A DNA stretch of 64,000 nucleotides from Blastococcus atacamensis (GCF_002938425.1 NZ_POQU01000001.1:1-64000), one strand, 5' to 3'. Shown: positions 7,877 through 16,413, numbered from the stretch's first letter. Program-made: numbers and translations. Notes: generated from the letters alone by a model not told the origin.

Positions 7877-7892
7877 ACCCGGGGCGGTTCAC
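7875..7892 (-). repeat. Right terminal inverted repeat of the IS3-type element
   Basis: 18 bp, perfect complement of 7416-7433. The last OrfB codons run into it, as is common in IS3 elements. Confidence 0.85.
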
Positions 7893-8005
7893 ACCCGTCT
7901 ACGACCCGATGTTGGGTTGCGGGTTGGGTTACGGCTCGACTCACGCCGCTGTGATCCGGAAGTCCTGGCGAGCCATTCAGCCGCTGGCCAGGGGAGACGC
8001 ACTAG

Positions 8006-8086
8006 TGCGGGAGGCGGGAGTCGAACCCGCACGCCCGAAGGCACCAGATCCTAAGTCTGGCGTGGCTGCCGTTACACCACTCCCGC
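8006..8086 (-). tRNA. tRNA-Leu (anticodon UAG)
   Basis: Read leftward from 8086 the sequence folds as a class II tRNA: acceptor stem GCGGGAG/CTCCCGC, D-arm TGGTGTAACGGCA, anticodon stem CCAGA/TCTGG with loop CTTAGGA (anticodon TAG), a long variable arm (TGCCTTCGGGCG), and T-arm GCGGGTTCGACTCCCGC, ending with discriminator A. CCA is not encoded. A TAGACT hexamer about 10 bases upstream could be the -10 element. It lies directly beside the accessory patch at 6.4-7.9 kb; I saw no copy of its 3' end on the far side that would mark an integration event. Confidence 0.95.
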
Positions 8087-8174
8087 GTGGCCGCCGAGTC
8101 TAGGAGTGCCCCGACCGGGTGTCGTCGAGGACGGTCGGCGCGCTGACCCGTGCGCCGTCTGGCAGGCTGTCGCC

Positions 8175-8405
8175 GTGCCTCGCGACCCACGACAGATTCA
8201 GCTGGAGATCGACTCGGCCCGGGAGTCGTTGGCCGCCACGCTGGACCAGATCGCCTACCGGACCAGCCCGACCCGCCTCAAGAGCAAGGGCAAGGACGCC
8301 GTCCAGCGCTTCCTGCAGACCCCGGCCGGCCAGGCGACGGTCGGCGCCGTCGGCCTGCTGATCACGTTCGTCGTCGTGCAGAAGGTCCGGCACCGGAAGC
8401 GCTGA
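8175..8405 (+). CDS. DUF3618 domain protein
   Basis: A 76-residue protein: PRDPRQIQLEIDSARESLAATLDQIAYRTSP is the DUF3618 signature (paired helices with IExxRxxLAxTLDxL), followed by a basic linker and one membrane helix at about residues 52-68 (VGAVGLLITFVVVQKV). It probably anchors at the membrane with the DUF3618 helices in the cytoplasm. Role unknown. I chose GTG 8175 over an upstream start because family similarity begins there. A strong palindromic terminator follows. Confidence 0.85.
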   Translation: MPRDPRQIQLEIDSARESLAATLDQIAYRTSPTRLKSKGKDAVQRFLQTPAGQATVGAVGLLITFVVVQKVRHRKR

Positions 8406-8425
8406 CCGCGCACACCCTCAGACGT

Positions 8426-8463
8426 CGAAGGCCGGTCCACCCCGCGGGGTGGACCGGCCTTCG
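8426..8463. terminator. Bidirectional terminator, 38-bp perfect palindrome
   Basis: Two 19-bp arms (CGAAGGCCGGTCCACCCCG and its complement) meet with no unpaired base between them. The position between the convergent DUF3618 and TetR genes makes it a terminator for both, although no T-tract follows on either side. Confidence 0.8.
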
Positions 8464-8478
8464 TGCGTTCTCAGCGGA

Positions 8479-9093
8479 TCAGGCGGTGGCCCGGATCAGG
8501 GGCAGGACGACCGAGTCGAGGACCTGGTCGGCGAAGGTCTCGTCGACGGTGCGGCCGGTGAGCAGCCAGCGCTGCACCAGCAGGGCGCTGACGGTCTCGG
8601 CGGCGATCGACGTGCGGAAGGTGGGGGAGACCTCGCCGCGCGCCTCCGCCTTGTCGAACACCGCCTCGAAGGACTGCTGCCAGACCGCGAGCGGGCCGTT
8701 GTGGAAGGCCTCGGCGAGAGCCGGCTGACGCGGGACGGTGGACAGCAGGGAAAGGGTGGCCGCACCCGTCGGGCCGTTCACGACGCCGACCAGCGTGCGC
8801 AGCAGCTCCCGCAGGTCGCCCTCGAGGGAGCCGGTGTCGGGAGTTTGGGCCTCGGCGCGGTTGAGGTCGGAGATCGTGTCGACGACGAGGTCCTGCTTGG
8901 TCCGCCAGCGGCGGTAGATCGTCGCCTTGCCCACGCCGGCCTCGGCCGCGACCGCATCCATGGTCAGCGCGCCGTACCCCACGTCGGCGAGCAGCTGCAG
9001 GATCGCGGCGCGGATGACGCCGTCCCGGCTCGGATCGCGCGGACGGCCGCCGCGGCTGGGTCGGGTTTCTTCGGCTGTGGGGAGAGCGGCCAT
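8479..9093 (-). CDS. TetR/AcrR family transcriptional regulator
   Basis: A 204-residue repressor-type regulator. The N-terminal helix-turn-helix spans about residues 25-72: IRAAILQLLADVGYGALTMDAVAAEAGVGKATIYRRWRTKQDLV, with the KATIYRRW recognition helix. The C-terminal part (TetR_C, ligand binding) carries TGAATLSLLSTVPRQPALAEAF. I chose ATG 9093 over a TTG two codons upstream. The region before it contains TTCAAGTTGTGAA (9110-9122), a TTCA/TGAA dyad that may be its operator, in the space shared with the divergent EAL gene. Target genes and ligand are unknown. Confidence 0.88.
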   Translation of the reverse strand: MAALPTAEETRPSRGGRPRDPSRDGVIRAAILQLLADVGYGALTMDAVAAEAGVGKATIYRRWRTKQDLVVDTISDLNRAEAQTPDTGSLEGDLRELLRTLVGVVNGPTGAATLSLLSTVPRQPALAEAFHNGPLAVWQQSFEAVFDKAEARGEVSPTFRTSIAAETVSALLVQRWLLTGRTVDETFADQVLDSVVLPLIRATA

Positions 9094-9199
9094 GGCCAAA
9101 CCTTAGACATTCAAGTTGTGAACATGTTGCAGATCCCCTGCGAGTACCCCCGGAAGTGGATCGGATACAGCAGCGCGCCTATACCGAACGCCCGCGGGC

Positions 9200-10321
9200 G
9201 TGAGTCACCCTCTTCCCGTGGGAACGATCTGCGGCGGAGTCTGTGGCTGCCGCCAGAACTGGGAGGTCCCCGGGCGTGCCACCCGGGCGCTGCTCGCCAC
9301 CTCGATCGGGCACGTGCTGCCGCATGTGTCGCGCACCGCGAAGGCGCTCGGCCTGACCGTCCACTCCGCGCCCCAGCTGGTCGACATCGTCGACGACCGG
9401 GGCGGTCGCGGTCTGGAGACCCTGTTCCAGCGGCTGGCCCGTGAGCTGACCGCCGCGGAGACCGAGGCCGTGCGGGTGGCCACGAACCCGCCGGACGACG
9501 GCGTCGCGCTCACCGCCCGGCTGCTGACCGCCCCCACGCTGGCCGTCGAGCTCGCCCGGCGAGGGGTGACGGTCGAGGTCGGCGTCCTGGCCGAGGCGGA
9601 GTTCTGGTCGGTCTACCAGCCGATCGTCTCGCTGGCCGACCGATCCGTGGTCGCCCACGAGGCGCTGCTGCGCGGACTGGTGGACGGACGCGAGGTAGGT
9701 GGTGGGGACCTGTTCTTCGTCGCCGAGTCCGCGGGCTGGCTGCACCGCCTGGACCGGATCGGCCGGGAGTCGGCAATCGCCGGGGCCGTGCCGTGGCTCG
9801 GGGACGACGACCTGTTCGTGAACTTCAACCCGACCTCGATCTACCGGCCGCAGGTCTGCCTGGCCAGCACCGAGCGGGTGGCCCACGACGTCGGGATCGC
9901 CCCCGGCCAGCTGGTCTTCGAGGTCGTCGAGTCCCACGCGATCGCCGACCGCGGACACCTCGTGTCGGTGCTCGAGCACTACCGCTCGCTGGGCTGGCGG
10001 GTCGCGCTCGACGACGTCGGCGCCGGCTGGTCGAGCCTGTCCCTGCTGGCCGCCGTCAGGCCGGACGTGGTGAAGCTGGACAAGGGGTTGGTGCAGGAGC
10101 TGCCAGACGACGGCGCCCGCACGGTGCTGAAGGCGGTCACCGACCTCGCCCACCAGCTCGGGGCCGTCGTCGTGGCGGAGGGCATCGAGACCGAGCAACT
10201 GGCCGACGAGATGACCGCGCTGGGCGCGGACATGGGTCAGGGCTGGCTGTTCGGCCGCCCGGTGCGGCCCCAACCGCCGGTCGAGGAGCCCGAGGGGCGC
10301 TGGCAGCCGGTCACCCGCTGA
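9200..10321 (+). CDS. EAL-domain cyclic-di-GMP phosphodiesterase
   Basis: A 373-residue protein. Residues about 130-360 form an EAL domain with all expected catalytic and metal residues: QPIV, HEALLRG (EAL at 154-156), LFVNFNPTSIY, FEVVESH, ALDDVGAG, VKLDKGL, VVAEGIET and GQGWLFGRP. It should hydrolyse c-di-GMP to pGpG. No GGDEF domain or membrane helix is present. The N-terminal 120 residues are an unassigned sensory region opening with a cysteine cluster (Cys11, Cys15, Cys17 in CGGVCGC), which could bind a metal or respond to redox. GTG 9200 is the start; a GTG six codons later is an alternative. Confidence 0.92.
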   Translation: MSHPLPVGTICGGVCGCRQNWEVPGRATRALLATSIGHVLPHVSRTAKALGLTVHSAPQLVDIVDDRGGRGLETLFQRLARELTAAETEAVRVATNPPDDGVALTARLLTAPTLAVELARRGVTVEVGVLAEAEFWSVYQPIVSLADRSVVAHEALLRGLVDGREVGGGDLFFVAESAGWLHRLDRIGRESAIAGAVPWLGDDDLFVNFNPTSIYRPQVCLASTERVAHDVGIAPGQLVFEVVESHAIADRGHLVSVLEHYRSLGWRVALDDVGAGWSSLSLLAAVRPDVVKLDKGLVQELPDDGARTVLKAVTDLAHQLGAVVVAEGIETEQLADEMTALGADMGQGWLFGRPVRPQPPVEEPEGRWQPVTR

Positions 10322-10349
10322 CCCCACGGTGCTCCCGGCACGACGTCGG

Positions 10350-10931
10350 TCAGCCCAGGGCCCACCCGGTCAGCACCGGCCGGCCGTGCTCGTGCCCCAG
10401 GACGCCGTAGCGCCCGGCGGGCAGCGCGAACAGCGCGCCGGCCTGCGGCTCCAGCTCCAGCCAGCGGGCGGTCAGTACACGCAGCACGTGCCCGTGGGCC
10501 ACCAGCGCGACGTCTCCGTCGGCCAGCCGTTCCCGCACCCGGTCGAGCACCCGGTCCACCCGGACGCCGACGTCGGCGAGCGACTCACCCGGCTTCTCGG
10601 CACCGACCGTCCCGTCCCGCCAGATCGACCACTCGCGGCCCAGCTCCTCGCTGATCTCGGCGGTGGTCCGGCCCTCGTAGCCGCCGTAGTCGATCTCCAC
10701 GAGGTCCCGGTCGACGTCGGTGGCGGCGAGCCCGGCGAGCTCGGCCGTCCGCCGGGCCCGCTGCAGCGGACTCACCCGGACCTCGACGAACTCCCGCGCC
10801 GTCATGGCCGGGCGCAGCGAGCGGGCCTGCTCCTCGCCCTCGTCGAGCAACGGGAGGTCGGTCGTGCCGGTGTGCTGCCCGGTCCGGCTCCACTCGGTCT
10901 GCCCGTGCCTCAGTACGACGAGTTCGCCCAT
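10350..10931 (-). CDS. Histidine phosphatase family protein (phosphoglycerate mutase-like)
   Basis: A 193-residue enzyme of the histidine phosphatase superfamily. The catalytic phosphohistidine motif is LVVLRHGQTEWS at the N-terminus (His10), followed by RVSPLQRARRTAEL, EIDYGGYEGRTTAEI and the second histidine in VALVAHGHVLRVL. The short length and the GYEGRTT motif place it with broad-specificity phosphatases rather than with the glycolytic mutase. The ATG at 10931 sits right before the motif, as usual. It is convergent with the EAL gene and divergent from the aldo/keto reductase. Confidence 0.9.
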   Translation of the reverse strand: MGELVVLRHGQTEWSRTGQHTGTTDLPLLDEGEEQARSLRPAMTAREFVEVRVSPLQRARRTAELAGLAATDVDRDLVEIDYGGYEGRTTAEISEELGREWSIWRDGTVGAEKPGESLADVGVRVDRVLDRVRERLADGDVALVAHGHVLRVLTARWLELEPQAGALFALPAGRYGVLGHEHGRPVLTGWALG

Positions 10932-10988
10932 GCCGCCATCGAACACGCCCGCGGGAACACACGCGCGTCGTCCCGTGCTGGCCCTGGC

Positions 10989-11843
10989 ATGACCACCGCA
11001 CAGCTCAGTGACACGTTCAGCATCGGCGGAGACCTCCCCGTCCACCGGCTCGGCTACGGCGCCATGCAGCTCCCCGGCCCCGGCGTCTGGGGCGAGCCGG
11101 CCGACCGCGCCGCCGCCGTCCGCGTGGTGAAGGCCGCGATCGAGCAGGGCGTCGACTTCATCGACACCGCCGACTCCTACGGCCCCGAGGTCAGCGAGCA
11201 GATCATCGCGGAGGCGCTGCACCCCTACCCCGAGAACCTGGTCATCGCGACCAAGGCCGGGCTCACCCGCCAGGGCCCCGGCATCTGGACGCCCGTCGGC
11301 CGTCCCGCCTACCTCAAGCAGCAGGTTGAGCTCTCGCTCCGGCACCTCAAGGTCGACCGCATCGACCTCATCCAGCTGCACCGCATCGACGCCGAGGTGC
11401 CCCTCGCCGACCAACTGGGTGCCTTCGCCGAGCTCAAGGAGCAGGGCAAGGTCCGGCACATCGGCGTCTCCGAGGTCTCGGTCGACGAGCTGAAGGCCGC
11501 CCGCGAGATCACCGAGATCGTCAGCGTGCAGAACCTCTACAACCTCACCACCCGGCAGAGCCAGGACGTCCTGGACTACGCGACCGCCGAGGGCATCGCC
11601 TTCATCCCGTGGTTCCCGATCGCCACCGGTGACCTGGCCTCGCCGGACAGCCCCGTGGCCGACATCGCCCGCGAGCTCGACGCGACGCCGTCGCAGGTCG
11701 CGCTGGCCTGGCTGCTGCAGAAGTCGCCGGTCATCCTGCCCATCCCGGGCACCAAGTCGGTCGACCACCTGACCGAGAACCTCGGCGCCGCCCGGCTCAC
11801 CCTGTCCGGCGAGGACATGGCCCGCCTGGACGCCCTCGCCTGA
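10989..11843 (+). CDS. Aldo/keto reductase
   Basis: A 284-residue NADPH-dependent oxidoreductase of the AKR (alpha/beta)8 barrel family. The catalytic tetrad is visible: Asp and Tyr in FIDTADSYGP, Lys in LVIATKAGL and His in IDLIQLHRID. The cofactor region near the end, PIPGTKSVDHLTENLGA, is the usual phosphate-binding loop. Many relatives reduce aldehydes or act on oxidised sugars and pyridoxal; the actual substrate is unknown. ATG at 10989. It appears to be a single gene. Confidence 0.93.
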   Translation: MTTAQLSDTFSIGGDLPVHRLGYGAMQLPGPGVWGEPADRAAAVRVVKAAIEQGVDFIDTADSYGPEVSEQIIAEALHPYPENLVIATKAGLTRQGPGIWTPVGRPAYLKQQVELSLRHLKVDRIDLIQLHRIDAEVPLADQLGAFAELKEQGKVRHIGVSEVSVDELKAAREITEIVSVQNLYNLTTRQSQDVLDYATAEGIAFIPWFPIATGDLASPDSPVADIARELDATPSQVALAWLLQKSPVILPIPGTKSVDHLTENLGAARLTLSGEDMARLDALA

Positions 11844-11975
11844 CGCGCTCGGCGCCGCTGGGCACGGTCGCGACGAGTGGGGCCCGGAGGGTCCCGCGAG
11901 GAACGACGGACCGGCTCAGCGGCGTCTGCGTGGGTACCTGGTCGCGGTGTCGTCCGGTAGGACGACAATGTCGTC

Positions 11976-13130
11976 GTGGACGCCGAGGACTTCCGCCAGA
12001 TCAAGGACGCCGTTCGCCAGCTGGTCCGTGAATCGGTCCTGCCCCTCGAGGAGCAGATCGAGGAGGAGGACCGCATCCCCGACGAGCTGCGCGCGCAGAT
12101 CGCCGAGATGGGCCTGTTCGGCTACGCGCTGCCCGAGGAGTACGGCGGGCTCGGCGTCACGATGAGCGAGGACGTCGAGCTCGCGATGGAGTTCGGCTAC
12201 ACGACGCCGGCCTTCCGCTCGCTGTTCGGCACGAACAACGGCATCTCCGGTCAGGTCATCGCCCGCTTCGGCGACGACGACCAGAAGAAGAAGTACCTGC
12301 CCGGCCTGTCCGCCGGGGAGCTGATCGGCTCCTTCGCCCTCACCGAGGCGGAGGCCGGCTCGGACCCCTCGGCCCTGCGCACCAGCGCCCGCCGGGACGG
12401 CGACTCCTGGGTGATCAACGGCAGCAAGCGGTACATCACCAACGCCCCGCTGGCCGACCTGTTCGTCGTCTTCGCGCGCACCAACCCCGAGGAGAAGGGT
12501 GGGCGGGGCATCTCCAGCTTCGTCGTCGAGACCTCGACGCCGGGCGTCACCGTCGGCCCCAAGGACAAGAAGATGGGGCAGGCCGGCGCCTGGACCGCCG
12601 AGGTCTGGTTCGACGACGTGCGGGTTCCCGCCGAGGCGCTGATCGGCGAGGAGGGCCGCGGGTACGCCAAGGCGCTCACCGTGCTCTCCCGCGGCCGGCT
12701 GCACATCGCCGCGCTCTGCGTCGGGATGGCGCAGCGGGTGCTCGACGAGTCCGTCGCCTACGCCGCCACCGCCAAGCAGGGCGGGGCGCCGATCGGCCGC
12801 TTCCAGCTCGTGCAGGCAATGCTCGCCGACATGCACGCCGAGCTGCTCGCCGGCCGGAGCATGGTGCGCGACGTCGCCGCCCGGTACGACTCGGGCGCGG
12901 ACACCTCGGTCGGCCCGTCGTCGGCGAAGCTGTTCTGCACCGAGATGGTGGGCCGCGCGGTCGACAAGGCGGTGCAGGTGCACGGCGGCATGGGCTACCT
13001 GCGGACGACGCCGGTCGAGCGCTTCTACCGGGACGCCCGCCTGTACCGCCTGTACGAGGGCACCAGCGAGGTGCAGCGGGTGATCATCGGCGGCGCGCTG
13101 CTGCGCGAGGCCGGCATGCCGCGTGCCTGA
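11976..13130 (+). CDS. Acyl-CoA dehydrogenase
   Basis: A 384-residue FAD enzyme that introduces the alpha-beta double bond into an acyl-CoA. It has the N-terminal helical domain (GLFGYALPEEYGGLG), the middle FAD domain signature ALTEAEAGSDPSALRTSA, the NGSKRYITNA substrate loop, and the C-terminal helical domain VQVHGGMGYLRTTPVERFYRDARL. The catalytic Glu at about residue 361 is in LYEGTSEVQR, the position used by short- and medium-chain and related types. GTG start. The stop overlaps the next gene's GTG, so it is coupled with a thioesterase; the pair probably serves one acyl-CoA pathway. Confidence 0.93.
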   Translation: MDAEDFRQIKDAVRQLVRESVLPLEEQIEEEDRIPDELRAQIAEMGLFGYALPEEYGGLGVTMSEDVELAMEFGYTTPAFRSLFGTNNGISGQVIARFGDDDQKKKYLPGLSAGELIGSFALTEAEAGSDPSALRTSARRDGDSWVINGSKRYITNAPLADLFVVFARTNPEEKGGRGISSFVVETSTPGVTVGPKDKKMGQAGAWTAEVWFDDVRVPAEALIGEEGRGYAKALTVLSRGRLHIAALCVGMAQRVLDESVAYAATAKQGGAPIGRFQLVQAMLADMHAELLAGRSMVRDVAARYDSGADTSVGPSSAKLFCTEMVGRAVDKAVQVHGGMGYLRTTPVERFYRDARLYRLYEGTSEVQRVIIGGALLREAGMPRA

Positions 13131-13788
13131 CGACCGCGCGATCCGGCGGGAGGCCGTCGGCGAGCTGGGTGAGGCGTTGCGCGACCTGGTCGACGCCGCC
13201 GTCCGCACCGAGGTGCCGCTGGACCGGCTGGCCGAGGCGGCCCGGGCGGCGCGCGAGCTCACCGCGCTGCTGTCGGAGGACCTGCGCGAGGTGCACGAGA
13301 TCGCCTCCGTCGACGACCCCGAGTCGGGTCAGCGCTGGTACAGCCCGGTGTACGGGCCGGGCAGCCCGGTGGCGCCGCCGATGGTCGTCGAGGACTTCCC
13401 GGACGAGGGCCGCTGCGTCGGGCACGTCACGGTGGGGAAGAAGCTCGAGGGCCCGCCCGGGCTGGTCCACGGCGGCGTCGTCGCCACCCTGCTGGACCAC
13501 GTCCTCGCCCGGTCCGCCCGCGGCGCCGGGCACGGTGGGTTGACCGCGACGCTGACGGTGACCTTCCGGCGTCCGGTGCGCCTCGGGGTGCCGCTGGTGG
13601 TCACCGGCGAACTCGTCTCGATCGAGGGCCGGCGGGCCACCGCGACCGCCCGGCTCGTCGCCGAGGCCGACCCCGACACCATCCTCGCCGAGGGCGAGGC
13701 ACTGCTCGTCGCGCTGCGTGCGGAGCGGGCGGCGGAGGTCTTCGCCCGGACCGGCCGGGTCGTCGGCGCCTGGAGCGAGCGGACCTGA
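13123..13788 (+). CDS. PaaI-type hotdog thioesterase
   Basis: A 221-residue protein whose C-terminal half is a hotdog-fold acyl-CoA thioesterase: GHVTVGKKLEGPPGLVHGGVVATLLDHVL carries the LVHGG signature, followed by TATLTVTFRRPVRLGVPL and the EGRRATATARL strand. The N-terminal about 75 residues are a helical extension (AVGELGEALRDLVDAAVR) seen in actinobacterial members. It overlaps the acyl-CoA dehydrogenase by 8 bp, and the two very likely act together on the same acyl-CoA, releasing a free acid. Confidence 0.88.
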   Translation: MPDDRAIRREAVGELGEALRDLVDAAVRTEVPLDRLAEAARAARELTALLSEDLREVHEIASVDDPESGQRWYSPVYGPGSPVAPPMVVEDFPDEGRCVGHVTVGKKLEGPPGLVHGGVVATLLDHVLARSARGAGHGGLTATLTVTFRRPVRLGVPLVVTGELVSIEGRRATATARLVAEADPDTILAEGEALLVALRAERAAEVFARTGRVVGAWSERT

Positions 13789-13870
13789 CCTCCCGCGTGG
13801 AAACTGGCGGACGGCACCCGCTGGTTCCGCTACGGTCCGTCGACCCACGACGACCGGAGGACAGCACCCG

Positions 13871-15283
13871 ATGAGCGACTCGGCGTACAGCTCGGAGCTG
13901 CGCCTGACCTTCCACGACGACGAGGCCGCCGGCGCCGCTGCCCGGCACGGGTCGAGGAGCGGCCGCAGCTCTCGCGGCTCCTCGCCGGTCACCTGGGCTC
14001 CGCCGCCGACGGGCTCGACGTCGTGGAGGAGAACTGGCCCGGCTACGAGCACGTCAACGTGCAGGCGGGCCTCGACGCGTGGCTGGCGTCGCCGGGGCGG
14101 GCGCACGCACTGGTGGGCATCGCGGGGTTCCAGCACGCCGTCTTCGGTCTCGGTGAGCTGCTGGGGCAGGACGGCGAGCGCTTCCACCACGGGCTGCGCC
14201 CTGGCAACCCGGCCACGGTGAACCTCGCCAGCGGGCCGGACGGCGAGGTGCGCGCCTGCCAGCGGTGCGCGATCTACCTCGTCACCGAGCCGGACGGGAA
14301 CCGAACCGCCCTGCTGCTGCGCGGTTCGTCCCCGGAGTTCGGCACACCGCACGTCTCGATGCAGGTGGTCAGCACCGACGCGGCCGCCGCCGCCCGCGCG
14401 GCCGCCGAGATCCGCGCCGCGGGTATCGAGCACAACGTGTTCCGCGACCAGGTGCTGTCCTTCGGCCAGGAGGTGTTCGGTCACGGGTAGACGCTCCTGC
14501 AGTTCCACCGCCGTCCGCAGATGCGGGCCGACCAGCTGATCCTGGCGGCAGAGACGCTGGCGGAGATCCAGCGGCAGGTCGTCGACGTCGCCCGCCACAA
14601 GGCGCGGCTGCTCGCCGCGGGCCAGCACCTCAAGCGCGGGCTGCTGCTGTACGGGCCGCCCGGGGTCGGGAGACCCACACGGTCCGCTACCTGGTCAGCA
14701 GCCTGCGCGACACCACCGTCATCCAGCTCACGGGGAACGCGCTGCACCTCATCGCCCAGGCCCCGTCCCGCGGCTCGCACCGAGCTTGCGAGGTGTGAGG
14801 AGGACGGGGTCCCTCTGCTCATCGCGGAGGACCGCGGCATGCACCCGGGGCAGCACCCGCTGCTGTTCCAGCTGCTCAACGAGATGGACGGGTTGGCCGA
14901 GGACGCCGACGTCGTCTTCGTCCTCACGACGAACCGGGCCGACCCGCTGGAGCCTGCGCTGGCAGCGCGTCCCGGCCGGGTCGACCAGGCGGTGGCGCTC
15001 GAACTGCCCGACGCGACCGCCCGGCGGGCGCTGTTCGACCTCTACCGCGGCACGCTCGAGGTCGACGTCAGCGGTCTGGACGACGTCATCGCCCGCACCG
15101 GCGGGGTGACGGCGTCGAACCTCTGCGGAACTGCTGCGCCGGGCGGCGCTCGTCGCGGCCACGCGGACCCCGGCCGGGGACGGCCTCGCCGTGTCGGCCG
15201 CGGACCTGACCGCGGCCCTGGACGGGCTCCTGGACATCCGGAACGCGATGACCCGCACCCTGCTGGGCAGCGCGCCCGACTGA
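13871..15283 (+). pseudogene. AAA+ ATPase, broken by several frameshifts and a stop codon
   Basis: Reassembled over three frames the DNA encodes an AAA family ATPase of about 470 residues. ATG 13871 has a GGAGGA site and starts MSDSAYSSELRLTFHDDE. A frame change near 13945 leads to LSRLLAGHLGSAADGLDVV and a regular N-domain, stopped at TAG 14488-14490 (GHG*TLLQFHRRP, consistent with GAG to TAG). Then LKRGLLLYGPPGVG loses one base at about 14670 inside Walker A, and KTHTVRYL continues in another frame. Two further shifts occur near 14780 and 15115. LLFQLLNEMDG, the sensor-1 region VVFVLTTNRAD and LEPALAARPGRVD remain clear. No functional product is possible. Confidence 0.85.
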
Positions 15284-15285
15284 GG

Positions 15286-16404
15286 TCAGTTCGCCCGCGG
15301 GCCCGGTGCGTTGGCCGGGTCGCCGGCGGGGTCGAGCGAAGGACCGCCGGCCGGGCGGAACAGGGCGCCCGGTGCGCCGACCCCGTCGCCGAGCGCGGCC
15401 ACGAACTGCCGCAGGACCTCGTCGCCGCGGTGGAACGGGGCCCAGGCCAGCAGCTTCCGGGCCCGGTTGGTGTCCAGCGCCGGCACCTGCGTGCCGATGT
15501 CCAGCCACCCGGGCTCGGTCGGCACCACGTGCGCCGCGTGCGCGGCGGCGAGGCCGGCCCGCAGCGCGATCGCGGGCGTGGGCAGCCGGAAAGTCCCCAG
15601 AGCCTTGGCCAGGGCGTCGGCGTCCATCAGCGGCTCGGCGGCCAGGTTGAACGGGCCGGGGGCGCGACGGTCGATCATCCGCTCGATCGCGTCGGCCACG
15701 TCGTCGGCGTGCACGAAGGAGATGGCCAGCGCCGGCAGGGGGAGGGGCAGCAGCTTCGCCACCGGACCGGGCAGCATGCGGGCGGCGCCGAGGAGCAGGG
15801 GCCCGAGGAAGTAGCGGCCGATCTCGCTGCTCGCCGCCGGCTGGAGCACCAGCGTCGGGCGGACGACGGTCACCGTGGTGTCCCGGTGCCGGCCGAACAC
15901 CTCGCGGACGACCCGCTCGGCCGCGGACTTGTCGCGGCTGTACTGGGCGCTCGGGATGCCGGTGGTGGGCCAGTCCTCGGTGACCCGGTGCCCGCGCGCC
16001 CCGCCCGCGTAGGCCCCGATGGAGCTCATGTGCACGAAGTGCTGCACGCCCGCCGCGGCGGCCGCCCGGGCGACCCGGCGGGTGCCCTCGACGTTCACCT
16101 CGTGCAGCAGCTCCGGGTCGCGGCCGGGCTGCAGTGCCCACGCCAGGTGGACGACGACGTCTGCGCCCTCGACGAACTCGGCCAGCTCGCGCTCGCTGGC
16201 CGCTTCACCCAGATCGGCGAGGTGCCAGCGCACGCCGTCGTAGGGCTCGACGGACGGCGGGCGGCGGCGGGACAGCGCCCGCACCTCGGCCGCCCCGGCG
16301 GACGGCGCGGTCAGGCGGCGCAGCAGCGCGGTGCCCACGTTGCCGCTGGCCCCGGTGACGGCGACCGTCTTCCCGGCGAGCTGACCGGGCGTGAAGTTCG
16401 GCAT
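15286..16404 (-). CDS. NAD-dependent epimerase/dehydratase family protein (extended SDR)
   Basis: A 372-residue extended short-chain dehydrogenase. The Rossmann motif is VAVTGASGNVGTALLRRL at the N-terminus, a DVVVHLAWAL segment follows, and the active site has Ser in HMSSIGAY and the YSRDK (YxxxK) pair at about residue 158. The C-terminal half (FVHADDVADAIERMIDRRAPGPFNLA) is the substrate-binding part typical of sugar-nucleotide or steroid-type members. The Pro/Gly-rich last 30 residues are probably disordered. Substrate unknown. It lies tail to tail with the ATPase pseudogene. Confidence 0.9.
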   Translation of the reverse strand: MPNFTPGQLAGKTVAVTGASGNVGTALLRRLTAPSAGAAEVRALSRRRPPSVEPYDGVRWHLADLGEAASERELAEFVEGADVVVHLAWALQPGRDPELLHEVNVEGTRRVARAAAAAGVQHFVHMSSIGAYAGGARGHRVTEDWPTTGIPSAQYSRDKSAAERVVREVFGRHRDTTVTVVRPTLVLQPAASSEIGRYFLGPLLLGAARMLPGPVAKLLPLPLPALAISFVHADDVADAIERMIDRRAPGPFNLAAEPLMDADALAKALGTFRLPTPAIALRAGLAAAHAAHVVPTEPGWLDIGTQVPALDTNRARKLLAWAPFHRGDEVLRQFVAALGDGVGAPGALFRPAGGPSLDPAGDPANAPGPRAN

Positions 16405-16413
16405 GCCCTGCCG

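Larger units (their letters stand above)
7416..7892 (+). mobile_element. Miniature IS3-family element with internal deletions
   Basis: The element is bounded by perfect 18-bp inverted repeats, GTGAACCGCCCCGGGTTC at 7416-7433 and its complement at 7875-7892; with TGA...TCA ends this is typical IS3 architecture. A full IS3 element is about 1.2-1.5 kb; this one is about 475 bp because the middle of orfA and most of orfB are missing. No matching 3-4 bp target duplication is visible next to the ends. It could be moved only by a full copy elsewhere in the genome. Confidence 0.8.

Noticed and set aside
9110-9122. TTCAAGTTGTGAA dyad before the TetR gene
   Set aside because: Short four-base arms, mentioned with the TetR gene but too weak to list as an operator.
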